Shown here: positions 13,601-25,200 of the stretch, piece by piece
Layout: every line of letters starts with the position of its first letter
Position numbering within the stretch: the first letter of the stretch is position 1
Source of the DNA: Callaeas wilsoni
Lineage: Eukaryota; Chordata; Aves; Passeriformes; Callaeidae
Length of the DNA: 64,000 nt
Assembly (NCBI GenBank): GCA_013398955.1
Contig: VWPU01009708.1
Coordinates: forward strand, 274,396 to 338,395
Direction: 5' to 3'
Position numbers and translations under genes: made by a program
Notes under the pieces: generated by a model
Databases searched by the model: none
What the model was told of the DNA's origin: nothing
Seen by the model: the letters and a program-made list of their open reading frames with translations, nothing else

Positions 13601-14082
13601 ACCACCTTCTTGCAAGTCCTTGCCATAGCAATAGTAAGATTTAAGTCTAGATTGAGGGGTTGCCTTTGTATAACACTTATCTGCCATTAATCTCACATAT
13701 TTTTAGCCTTCACTGATGTCTAGAAACTGGAAAGTATGGCCCAACTGCACACAGTGTACTGAGCTCTACCTGAAACTGCAACGAGCCCAAGACTAACCAC
13801 GAGTACACCAGAAACTTGGCAATGACATTACTGGAATCCCTAGAAAGCCACAGAGGGTGGTGAGAAATTGGCCACTTTCCAGGCAACTGCTGACTGATGG
13901 AATGAGAGCACCAACCAGAGGGTTTGGGATGAGAGAAGGCTCAGGCTCTGCAATTCCTGGGTTAGGTGTGGGGCACAGCTCAGCCACTGCTGTGTCCTTC
14001 CTCATGGAGCCATGCAGGACAGTTTTTGAGGTGTCAGCTTGAATTTCAGGCTTTAAGCATAAGCAAGAGAGACACTGCACAT
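10699..14082. other. Intergenic DNA, no gene seen
   Basis: AT-rich, with the A-rich tract at 11893. A 153-codon open frame on the minus strand (10428-10889) extends out of the preceding relic. It has no recognised domain. Confidence 0.65.
11893..11976. repeat. A-rich low-complexity tract
   Basis: Two A-runs of twelve or more bases, followed by AAAC/AACC-type repeats. The associated open frames, rich in Lys on one strand and Phe on the other, are artefacts of the tract. Confidence 0.9.
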
Positions 14083-14245
14083 CACAGAAACATGGGATAG
14101 TTAGGGTTGGAAAAGATCTCTCGGACCCAACTGTTAAGCCAGCAATGCCTTGTTCATCACTAAACCATGTCCCCAAGTGACACACATGTTTTTTGAACAC
14201 TTCCAGGGATGGAGACTCACCCACTTCCCTGGGCATGTCAACAGC
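14083..14245 (-). mobile_element. CR1 LINE 3' end
   Basis: The plus strand reads AGTTAGGGTTGGAAAAGATC, then a CCCAACTGTTAAGCCAGC block, CACTAAACCATGTCCCCAAG and CCAGGGATGGAGACTCACCC. This is the reverse complement of a CR1 3' end. It is 5'-truncated in the middle of the conserved region. Confidence 0.85.
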
Positions 14246-17066
14246 TCTGTGTTCACTGCATTATCCTGCACCAGTCAGGCAGCAATGCAAACCAGTTCCC
14301 TTCCTTACTGGGAACGGAACCACATCCCACCATCTTTCATTTACTGAAGGATAAAAGTTACATAGGTCATTGCTACAAAACGGCAGGTGGAAAGCAAAGT
14401 TTTGGGGCACCAAAAGCCATTAGGGACCTCACATCACTGAAGAAATACTGCAGAAAGCAAACCAAGTAACATCACTTTTTGGAAAAAGGGTTTTTTTCAG
14501 AGTTCTACAAATACTATTGGACAATTCTAAGGGCAACTGCGGCTGTGAGTTTTGGAAGTTTGCTTTAATCCTGCCTTGTACATGGTTACCCATCTTACAG
14601 ACAAAAAATTCATTCTCCTGTGAAAGGGTTACTCAGATACAGAAGAAACCATGGTTCTGATTCCAGAAGCATTTCTTGTGAAGTAGACAGTAATCTGAAA
14701 AGCTTTGCAATTTACAGGAACATAAAAGTTGTTTGGTTTGGGTCAGGTTTGTTTGTTTTCAGCTCATGCTGAAATTGCCCAATTTTTCATTTTGGGAGAG
14801 AAAAAACCACAAACATCAATAATTGATTACCTAAACAATTACATTTGATATGCCACCTACTTGGACAAAAAATACAGAAATCCTGTCATGCCCCTTTAGG
14901 AAAATGATCAGGTGGTCAAAAGTGCAATCTTGGGCATCACTGGCAAAGAAAAGGTAATCAGAGAAGAAAGTGCCCAAGCACCATAATTACCCAGCCACAT
15001 TTTACAGAATGTGATAATGTTCAATCTTTTCAGTACTTGGGTAATAAAATAATTTCTTTCAAGAAATTTCAGTCTTAAGAGTCAGTTTTATTAAAAGATG
15101 AAGCAGTTTCTCTTCTCCTCTGCAACAGGAGAGACACAGACCAACCAGAAAAGCAGTGAGGAGAGCTGTACTTAATACACAACTGCATCCTGTATCAACA
15201 AACCAAACTGCACACAAGGAGGCTGGTTCAGAAAAGCACCTGAACACCTTCGGCAGTCTCAGCACCAAGTGATACATTTATGTCTGCACAGTTTATTGTG
15301 GTAGGCTGCTGCCACCTTTTGGTTACACACTGCTGTGAAATTAGATTTGCTCCTAAAACACACACACACAGTAGAAATGAACTGTGATGGGTGGGATCTG
15401 AGGACCTGGGAGAACAGTGGGGTGGGACAGGAACATCATTTGTACTTTCTGTAAACTGCACAGTGTGTGGCTGCATGTCTTCACATTTATTTGATATTTA
15501 CTGTCTTCCAGCTTAAAATATCTTTGAATCCTCTACTGCTGAAACCAGCTCCCTCTGGAATGCATGTAATAGTTACTAAATGATGGAACACCTTCTAAGA
15601 TTAAAATGAACAAATATTTTAGCCAAGAAGGAAAAAAAAAAAAAAGGGTCCAAGGAGATAAATACATCAGTAACTACTGTGAGCAGTTTGTACAGCCTGT
15701 AGTAATTACCCAGATGAGGCATCAGCCAAGGTAAGCTGTTGTTTGCACCCTTCCCCCACAGCAATTCACTTCTGAATAACAAGAAATGCAGTTTAGACAG
15801 AGGTCACCTTTCACCCACTAACCAGCTCTTTGAAATTTTTACAACATACATGCAGCATTTATCTGCATCTGCCCATTTTAAAAGCTATTTAACTAGTCAA
15901 TGAGACGTAAACCACAGAACTACCACCACACCTAGAGAGCCTATGTTACATCTCCAGCAGCAAATCCATACAGCTCTACCCATGAGGAAAGTCTTTCCAG
16001 TCTCTGAGCTCTGACTGTAACATAAATCTTCAGCCTCCAAATCAACGGCAAACTCTCAACAACTGCAGAGGGAACAGCTACAACTAAACTAACAGATGAG
16101 TATAGGATTATTAAAAAACCTTCAGATCTATGATCCTCCTTTCTTAAGGCCATAAAACCCTATCAAAAGTTACTTGAATGAGGCAGCACAGGTGTCTGGG
16201 CAGTGAGGACACAGAATTCATGGATGACTGCACAGCACAATGAAAAGGCAGCAACATCACATGATGGCTCCAAGCACGGAAGCAGAGGAAAATTTTTAAT
16301 AAGTAATTACACATGAACTTGCTCACTGTCAGCAGAATGTCTCCTGACATCCTTTTCTGCTTTCCTACCTCCTCGTTTGTTTAAAAATAAAGAATCCAGC
16401 TGCAGGCAACTGCTAATTAAATACTTGGGCTTTCAGCTACAGTTGCTGTACGCACACATCTGCTCTGCAATAAACAGTTTTAAGTGTAATTGACTTATTT
16501 TCCATGCTCTAGGAGAGAGTATTTATGACATGAAGAAAAAGCAAGCGGGGTCCAAGCCCCTGCCTCGTATTCACTAGAAAGAAAAAGCTGCAAAGTGTTT
16601 AAAATTAGAACTGCTTAAAATGCTTTTGTTGTTTCGGGGCAGTCTTGAATCTCACATTCCAAGGCTTTGCTCCCAAAACAATACATTTACTAATTTTTTG
16701 GCCTTGAAATTATGTAGATCCAAACATATATTTCAGTGCCTAGACACGTTTAAGCGGCTCATGTTGAGCATTTTGGCTTAAATGAATCACGAGCAACATC
16801 ATGTTCCATTCCCCCTGATTTCACAATCTGGGTTTCAGACAACAGATTTGTACAGCGGTAGACAAGTCAAACATCCGTAACGACGTCCTCCTAAAGTCAA
16901 CGAGGCATTGGGCAGACTCCATATGTCTGTGCAAATCCCACTGAGCCACATGAGCTCAGACACCAAGTTTCATGGATGAAACAAGCCAAAAAACATGACT
17001 GAGCAATGACATTGAGGAAAAAAAGAGATCTCAGAGTCTGGACGGGGCATTAAATTTCTAGTACTA
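14246..17066. other. Intergenic DNA, no gene seen
   Basis: A short CA run at about 15358 and an A-run at about 15630. Nothing else recognised. Confidence 0.7.
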
Positions 17067-17300
17067 TGTCCTGGTTTCGGCTGGGATGGAGCTCATTTTC
17101 TTCCTAGTAGCAGGTACAGTGCTGTTTTGGGTTTAGGATGACAAATGTGCTGGTATCACACTGATCTTTTATTTTTTGCCGAGCAAAGCTTACACTAAAT
17201 CAGGGACTTGTCAGCTTCTCATGCTGCCCTGCCAAGGAGTGGGCTGGGGGTGCCCATGACAGAATCAGGGCAGCTGACCCAACTGACCAAACAGATATTC
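17067..17300 (+). mobile_element. Truncated ERVL-type solo LTR
   Basis: Starts TGTCCTGGTTTCGGCTGGGA, continues with CTTCCTAGTAGCAGGTACAG, a GGACTTGTCAGCTTCTCATG block and GGGCAGCTGACCCAACTGAC. This order is what I know of the widespread avian ERVL LTR. The copy stops before the TATA-like part and 3' end, so it is broken. No flanking retroviral coding region is recognisable. Confidence 0.8.
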
Positions 17301-20114
17301 ATTTATCATTTCACAAAGTCTCCAAGTTTATCATTCTCTCCAAGTCTCACCCTTGCTTCCCTTGATTAGTCAGAAGGGCTACTGACTATCTCAAATCAGA
17401 GGCAGTTCATCACAGCAAATCTGTGTGGGGATCTCTCATCCTCCACTGAGGCTACAGACACAGGCAAAACACCAAGATGAAAGGATATTAAAATCTGACA
17501 ATTCTTTTGAACAGCATCCAACAGACAGGACTCAGATCTCCTGTACACAAGCCAAGCCAAGGGGATGTTATCAGCAATTATCTCTAATTTGGGATGATAT
17601 AAACAGATTTATCATATTACTTCGTATTTGTTACTTAAATACCGAGGAGGATTTACAAAAGTTCAAAGGGCCAGTTTTAGAATCAGGAAAAACAAATAAT
17701 GTAGCATCAATCACAGAGTATTTATCTTCACAAGCAACTGCAGGACTTGAATTTATCAGTAACTGGCTGACAACCAACAGCCCACTTTTTGGATGCAATC
17801 AATACAATTTTTTTCTCTTTACTCTTAGAACTACATTTCCTTACTCCACTCTAAGTTACATTACAACATCAGACATGTCCTGATTTTAACTCTTCTCTAG
17901 GTAAGAGTTAGAGGTAAGTGCATGGATGTATGTGGGAGAGAAGGGGAAATGAGAAACTTGATGCATAGCTGGCAGCAAACCAGCACTGGACCAAAACAAC
18001 AGGTGAGACCAGAACATTGCTTTTCTTTTTGCCTTAAAATATGGGAAAACAGAAAATTTAAAAATTAAGCACAGAGCCTTGGAAGAGATCTCTGGATCAC
18101 AGCTCCTTCCAGTCTAGAGCACAGTATTATGAACTCTCAATCTTCCAACAGCCACAAGCAGCATCTCCCTCTTCCCTTCTTCTTCCAAGTCTGCACCCAA
18201 GATAACACTGACCACCGGGCTGAGTGGTCAGTGCCTTGAGCTCCAAGAGGACAGCTCAGCACCAGGAGCCTTGTGAGTAACAGCAGGTAATTCCCAATTC
18301 TGCCATCACCCTTGAAAAGGACAGTAAGCTGCTGTGTATCAGAACTAGTATCTATTTTAAAATAATTTCAGAAATTACAAATTAAACTACTTTGAGGTTG
18401 CAATACCAGCTTTGCTGTTGCTCAAAACAGTAGTGCAGGTGGTGCTTATCTCCAGCTCCCCCAAAGCATAATACAGAATTTTTATTAAAAGTTGATTCAA
18501 CAAAGTTTACCAGAATATTCTTTGCTTGGAATAAATAACCATCAATGGGTGAAAGAAGCCATAGATTCAGCTCTCTTTTTTTAAAAGCCACCTTTCCTAT
18601 AATACTATTTTCTTCTGTTGTACTTGTCATACATTAACATGACAAGAGGAATACTTAGGATAGGTTCATTTACAAATTTAAAACGTCAAGGCAAGAAAGC
18701 CTTAAGTGAGAATAAACCATCAATTTCAGACTGAAGTATTAAACAAGACCAGTTTTCTGCACTAATGAAGTCATATACGGTCCTGAAAAGCTGAAGGGAA
18801 CAGAAATCAACCACTTGAATTTCTATTACTAAAAACAATGCATGTTTGAACACAATTCATCTGTTTGTTCCCAAATGAAGCTAGTCCTGAATCAATGTGC
18901 AATTCAAATTGAAATGACCAATATAATTACTTCATGAACTACAGAAGAAAAATATACTGCAACCTATCTGCAGTTTGGCCAAAATCTGAAAGACCCACAG
19001 TAATTTGAGAAAATTATATGCCAAGTAAGTATAAGAAAAATACTGATCTGTTTCTGCTCTGTCTTTAATAAACAGATTATTAAGATGCTTTAGCTAAGAG
19101 AGTAAGACCTAGTATCAAATCAGCTGTGTGCTATGCCCAAATGCCAGCAAGTTTTCCCAGAAAAGAATTTCCATCCACTTAAGCAAGAGGCAGAGAGGGT
19201 TTTCAATCCCAAAACACCATCCCTCACTCAAAAATCCTGTTATTCCATTTTAGAAAACTGTAAAATTCAAGCCAACACATTCCAAAAGAATGTGATTTTG
19301 AACACAGATATTTGTGTCCACTGCAACTCCTGAAAAGTGCGACTTTCAAGGAGCTGACATTGCTCTACAAAGAAAATAAACACTCAAGCTGGGAGGGAAT
19401 GCAATCTGCGGATGTTCGGAAAACCTAATATTAAAAAAATGTTCTTGAGAAAGACAGGGAGAAACCTTTAAATGTTACATCCCAAACATCCCAAAACAAA
19501 GCACATGGAACTACTTAAAAGGGGAGAGGCCAATTATTTCATAAACACTTTTCAAGGGTAAGAAGATGATTATTTTCAGAACAAAGTGATCAGCACCCCC
19601 CAGCACACTGTGCCAGTTCCACGTACCTGGTATTCCAACAGAAGTGAAATCTACCCAGGGGCACACACAAAAACTGCAGCAGAGCTTTGGAGCACAGGAC
19701 AGGCTCTTGAAACAAACACCACCAAGTAATTCCAACATTTGTAGAACGCAAATAACTTTCAAGTGTAAATAGTTTTAGCAATTCACTTCGGTAACTCCGA
19801 GGTAAAAACCAGCCAAAAGTCCACTTACCTTCTGACTATTATGGAAAGTTTAATTAACTCCAATGTATCCATTTCTTCACAGACGTTTGTTACTTAAACT
19901 GATTTTTTCTTCCAAAGCAGAAACTCTACCATGAGAACACCAGGTAACGGTTTTCTCACATCCAGAAAAAGTCACATTTTACATGAACACCACATGACTT
20001 GAATCCATGAATTCCCCCTTCTGTAAAGGCGTGTATTAAACTTACAAAGGAAATAGAGTGTCGTTTGTATATTTGTTTTTGAAACGTCATTGAAATCTTA
20101 CAATTTTGAAGCTT
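17301..20114. other. Intergenic DNA between the ERVL LTR and the AEBP2 3' end
   Basis: A 152-codon plus-strand open frame (17425-17883) follows the LTR by 125 bases, without recognisable retroviral motifs. The rest is AT-rich and featureless. Confidence 0.6.
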
Positions 20115-20134
20115 ATGAGGTTTGTTTGCTTTGT

Positions 20135-20140
20135 TTTATT
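20135..20140 (-). promoter_or_regulatory. Distal polyadenylation hexamer AATAAA
   Basis: A canonical AATAAA on the minus strand lies about 2.05 kb after the stop codon. I take it as the likely end of the long 3' UTR, since sequence beyond it shows no reason to be transcribed. Chance hexamers are common in AT-rich DNA, so this is tentative. Confidence 0.35.
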
Positions 20141-22060
20141 AGAAAAAATACTCAGGCAAGGTCTACAATCATCTGTCAATTATAAATGACTTACAAGAAA
20201 CTCATGAAGCAATAAAATTAAAAAAATACAAATACAAACTATATCTGAAACACTTCTATTTGGCAATTTTATAACAAATTCAAAAAAAAAGAAACAAAGA
20301 TTACGGATTACTTTATAGGTACAGAAAAAGCAGTAGGTGAAGTGCTCAAGCAAAAAAATAAAAAACCAAAACACTGCATTTTTTCCAAAAATAAAGTCAC
20401 GTCACTACAGATTTTATGAATAATACCCTTATTAAACAACCATTCCAGAACATCTTATATTAGTGGTGCTTTTAATCTGCACTTCATATCGTTGATAAGA
20501 TTTTTTTTTGTGTATATAAGTAACATTTTTAACCCACTGGAGCTAAGCAAGACTCGTGTCAGTACCAATGCAGAACGCATTTGTATTACATTAGGATATG
20601 CTCACTTCTGCAACCAAAGGGTTACTTTAAGTCTTAATCTATTTAATAAAAATTTAGTGTAAAAACTGCTGGTTATTAGTTTCACTGTAGTAAATTCCTC
20701 CCCAATAAGGAGGACTAACTCTGCAGTTTGACTGCATATATCCATACAAATTTTACATATTAGTTCCTTCCAACAGTAAGGAAAAAACTAATTCTGTGTT
20801 CACTATTAGAAAGGAGTGCCATGAATTAATTATGGGTACTATTCATCCCTCTAAGATTTCTGGGAAGGATGTTCAATGTATTTTTGTTCTTACAACAGAT
20901 ACTAACAGTAGTATATAGTCCCTTAGGTATGTAAAAGAAGGTTTTTTTACTGTTAAGGAAGGTGCTTTTTTTAAACAATTCTTCTGGCAGCACTAGTGAA
21001 TTACAATATCCTTCAATATTATTTCTACCTTAATATATACATTTTAACTTTCATGCCTCTAGAAAAACATCTACAGTACATTTCATAATATAAAAATATA
21101 TTACAAATCTGCTGAAATATTTACAAGCAATGTCCTATTATCTATATGCAACATTTTTGTCTCCATACAAAGACTAACAGGTTAGACGCATCTCTATTTG
21201 TCAGTTAAAAAAAATCCACGGCTTCTTGCTTATTAAGCAAGAAAATGATTTTACTTTCCTTTTCAAAGCCAACTTTGGTGCATAAAGGATTGAATTTCTA
21301 GATTTTTTTTTTTTAAAAAATACCATTTTCTTTACATCTAGAAAACATTAGGCCAAATAAAGTATACTTTACAAGTGAATGGGGATCCTAGAGGGTCAAA
21401 AAAGCAAAATAAATCACCAGTAACACTGACTGCTTACATCGAGGTTTTCCAAACCCGTCCATTGATACGGATCACACCAAAGCAGATCTGATTAACACAC
21501 TACACTACTCCTGCAAAGGGGTCAGACAGACTGCAACACTCTGAACATCTTGAGACCGTACTATATGTATTCAGAGCTGACTGGAAAAGACAAGCATTCC
21601 ATCAACACCTGTTTCAACATCATAAGCCAACATATTTTAGGGATCTGCAAAAGGACACAAGATTACAAATGACGAATGATTACTATCCACCATACTCAAA
21701 GGGCAACAGGATAATCCCTCGGTAGCTGTTCTACTGTCTGGCATGTGTTAGATTTAGTTAACATTGACAGGAAGCCCAATAGCTTGTTAACAGTTCTCCT
21801 GGGAATCGGGAGGAAATGGTGATGGTTACTTTTTCTTTTCATCAAATATAGACTACTGTATTCACTAAAGAAAAAAGCAGCTTAAAGAAGCAAGCATGCA
21901 AAGCCTTTTAGCTGTTCCACTAAGTTGCCAGAAGAGTGTTTGCTCAGTCTCCCACTGTACCATTCCATGAAAATGTGGATATACAGTAATATATTAATAT
22001 ATTCCACAGAAGCATCAACTTCATTCACAGAATGTTTACACTAAGCATAAATATTTCTCT

Positions 22061-22102
22061 AACAAAAAAAAAGAAAAAAAAAAAGGAAAAGAAAAAAAAA
22101 AA
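22061..22102. repeat. A/G-rich tract, U-rich on the AEBP2 transcript
   Basis: Poly-A runs interrupted by single G bases. On the minus strand this is a U-rich tract just after the proximal AATAAA, where a cleavage downstream element would be expected. Confidence 0.85.
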
Positions 22103-22114
22103 GATGGGATTTGA

Positions 22115-22216
22115 CTAATGTGCAACTTTATTTCTAAATCCATTGTCAGTGACTAAGACTGCAGGTGTCCCCACTTGCTTGGTTTTTACCTCTTCAACCT
22201 CTTCTGGGGCATCGTT
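22115..22216 (-). CDS. AEBP2: Terminal exon read in the alternative frame (dual-coding)
   Basis: If the cassette exon is included, this stretch is read as AAC GAT GCC and onward for 33 codons, then TAG. The first ten residues ([10 protein letters not shown]) contain five acidic residues, overlapping the bases that encode the basic TMPQKRLKR in the canonical frame. The frame runs 71 bases beyond the canonical stop, into what is 3' UTR for the main isoform. An AATAAA hexamer lies inside it (22132-22127), 10-17 bases before the TAG. The evidence is the open frame and phase only. Confidence 0.6.
   Translation of the reverse strand, partial: NDAPEEVEEVKTKQVGTPAVLVTDNGFRNKVAH
22127..22132 (-). promoter_or_regulatory. 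Proximal polyadenylation hexamer AATAAA
   Basis: A canonical AATAAA on the minus strand lies 54 bases after the canonical stop. A long U-rich tract (22102-22061) follows at the right distance for a downstream element. Use of this site would leave a 3' UTR shorter than 100 bases and would cut at or near the stop of the alternative frame. Confidence 0.45.
22186..22216 (-). CDS. AEBP2: AEBP2 coding exon 8, canonical C-terminus TMPQKRLKR
   Basis: The acceptor TTCTTTTACAG ends at 22217. The first base completes R489, then nine codons give TMPQKRLKR and a TAA stop at 22188-22186. This matches the known AEBP2 C-terminus exactly as I remember it. The same bases are open in another frame (phase 0) as far as a TAG at 22117-22115; see the cassette exon entry. 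Confidence 0.95.
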
Positions 22217-25200
22217 CTGTAAAAGAAGATGGCACAGCTTTACACTGAGAGCCTGTGACGTATACATCAGTCAGCTGAATGCACTATGAAACCATGACTA
22301 TACAGCATCTACTCTGATTTGACTAAAACCAAGAGCCATTTCAGATGACCTCATAAAAGGGTACATTTCAGGTAATTATGTCAAACTGCTACTAAAGCAT
22401 GACATTTTAGCATGACATTAATAGCTGCCACAGAATTTCTTTAACTACCTCTTCCTTTTGCAAAGTTTTGGTTTTCAAATTTATATCATTAAGCTCCCTC
22501 GGCTGGTCCCAAAAGCTCATTTCAATCACAGACTGATCCATACTGCTAAAAATAGAGTACAACATTACATGTGGGGACCTTAATTTTATTTGGGAGAGAT
22601 AGAAAGGTTTGCTAATTTTTCTCCAAGGACTTAATCCCAGAGATCATTAATTTTTTATTTTAAAAGGTTACTTTTTTCTTTTCAAAGCAAACTAATCTAT
22701 CAAGCTCAGCAAAAGTAATCAATATAAAACTATTAACACCTCAATTAGATTATAAAAGTCACTGTGTTTAGCAGTTCTAAAACACACAATCCAATTTCAC
22801 CATAACATTTTTATGATTTTGCCATTAATATCAATGACTCATAGACCAAAGTAAGTATTTAAAACACCTAAATTTACAAAGATAGCAAATACAGTAGGAT
22901 TGTTTTTCATATCGTAAAGCAAGTTTTCATTAATTTGATTAGTGAAATACACTGAAGATTAAAGGTGAACTGAAAGGCTTATTGCATTGAAAGACCTCAG
23001 ATTAGTGTTTTATTTACTCCTTGAGACTCTTGGTCACTGGATGTTAAGGAAGAAACACTGGAATGCTCAACTTCTGTTATGATAAACTTTTTTTTTTCCC
23101 CACAACTCATTTTCATGGATTTTTAATATAATCACATAAATGTCTCTATGGATGCTCAAAATTTCAGAATGAATTAAGCATTTCAGATTACCTTTAAAAA
23201 CTGTACACACAGAACTGTGGGTACTGACAATCATGGGAGAGCAGTAATAAAGGGGTGGGGGGAAATCAGGAAATTATTAGAAACCAGATGGATTAGAAGC
23301 CAATCTGAGGGCCTAAAAACAGAAATGTGAAAGTAGCTTAAAGACAAGTAACATGGATTGTTCCCTTTTGTCCCCCTATAAAGAATCTTGTAATAAAAAA
23401 ATAACAGTACTTGAATACAAGTACGAGTTTCAAGGTAATACTGCATGTATTACAGCTGAATATAATATGGAAAGATAAATTTGGACTTTAAAAAAATTGG
23501 TATACAAACCAGTATGTGATCTTAACAGAAGTGATCTTTCAGGATTCCACTGTATGTACCTCCTTTACTAGAATTTCTGTACACCAAGCACAAAAAAGTA
23601 AAATACACTTGGTAAATACATACATTCCCCGTTTCTCAGTAACTAGAGTTTAGTTCAAGAAGTAATTCTGAAATAACTTAAGACCTCAGAACTTAACTCC
23701 TGGACGTTTACAGCACCAAGGCTCCCTGATCTGATGTATAATACATTAGCAACCCTGATTTTTCAACGTCAAAAAGTTAAGTGAGGCTTAAGATCACATT
23801 CAAGTAAAGAAAGTTTCAAAATTAAGATGTTACCTGTAAATGTTTGGGTCCAGAAGCAAGGCAGTATCTTTTGGTAGTTTTGATAAATGAACTACTTTAG
23901 TTTTTAACTGATGTCGCTCACTTTCATTTACCCACACATCAGGCAGACTAAGAATAAATAAATAAAATAAAAATATTCAAAAAAGATCAACTGTTTTTCT
24001 TACCATAAAATTATGTGGTAAACTAGTACATACGAAGCAATTTTCACATTTCCCTGGTTAAAAAGCATCTTCACTGGAGTGAGGCAACGCAGCCAATCTT
24101 TACACATTATACTTCAAAGTTTTTCAGGTTCTCAGTTTGAAGAAAATACTGAACAGAATTTAGATTATTCCCCAAGCATATTCCAAGCGTACAATGATAA
24201 TGGCACTACATTCTCCACTCTAACAACTTAATGTGAAAATGGGTGACAGAAAAAACAACCAGACCTTTGAAAATAACTCATTTTACTGGGCAGAAAATTC
24301 TTTGATTCTGTTCAATTAAAGGACAGAATATACTGCAGCACTGAGATTTGAGTTACACTGATTTGCTTGCTCAAAGGTTTCTATGGCAAAATGCTCCAAC
24401 TTTGCTGAAGTTAATTGTTTGATTATCTTCTTCTCTGGGTTTCTGGTGGGCTTTTAAAAATTTTCTACTTGTCCTAGAAGCCAAAGATTAACTTCAGGTT
24501 GAGGGAGTAGTTTGCAATTAAGGTGTCTAAGCCTTTGAAACAGGTTTCAAATTGAGAAGCCCAACACTTAAAATTAAATGTAACAGCTCTTTCTCTGATC
24601 GAAGCCAAATGTATTTTCACAGACTTTTGCAAATTATTTCACTGAATCTGTATTTTGCAGATTTCACTTTGTATGAAAGTTAGCTGCAACTCAAATTCAA
24701 TTTTTTTGCGTAAGGTATTCAAAACATGAAATGAAACCCAGAACCTCTAACCCAGCAGGAAAAGGCATTTCTCCAGTTAAACTTTTCAGATGAAGGTGGA
24801 AGAAAAAAAGAAAAAAACGACAGGGCAGAGGGCGAGGGAGAACAACCCAGCAGGCAATCCATTTATTCACCAAGTCTTATGAATTATGAAAGGTGGAAAA
24901 ACATCATAGGAGTTTTTTAACTAAAGCCAAAAATCAGGTTTTGGACAACCAACATTGGGAAGACATTTTCAGTAGCAACTATATGCTCAAGATGCAAACG
25001 GCAAATAAGAAAACTTTTCACATGCAGAGACTATCTGAAATATACAGAAAGACAACAACTCCATAAGCTGATTTACTGGCACAAAAAAAAAATTCCTGCT
25101 CTTAACAAAACCTGAAACCAACAAAACAATGCCCATCCTCCCAACCCACTAGAAGTTATTTCCCTCCTGTAGAGGGAACGACTTAAAGACTTGTATTTAC

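Larger units (their letters stand above)
20115..22185 (-). other. AEBP2: Probable AEBP2 3' untranslated region
   Basis: About 2 kb of AT-rich sequence follows the stop with no recognisable interspersed repeat. It contains a T-rich tract on the transcript strand (22102-22061), a UGUAAAUA Pumilio-type element (21125-21118) and several AU-rich stretches. The proposed distal end is set by the AATAAA at 20140-20135. The boundary is an inference from the hexamer position; alternative ends are likely in a gene of this kind. Confidence 0.5.
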
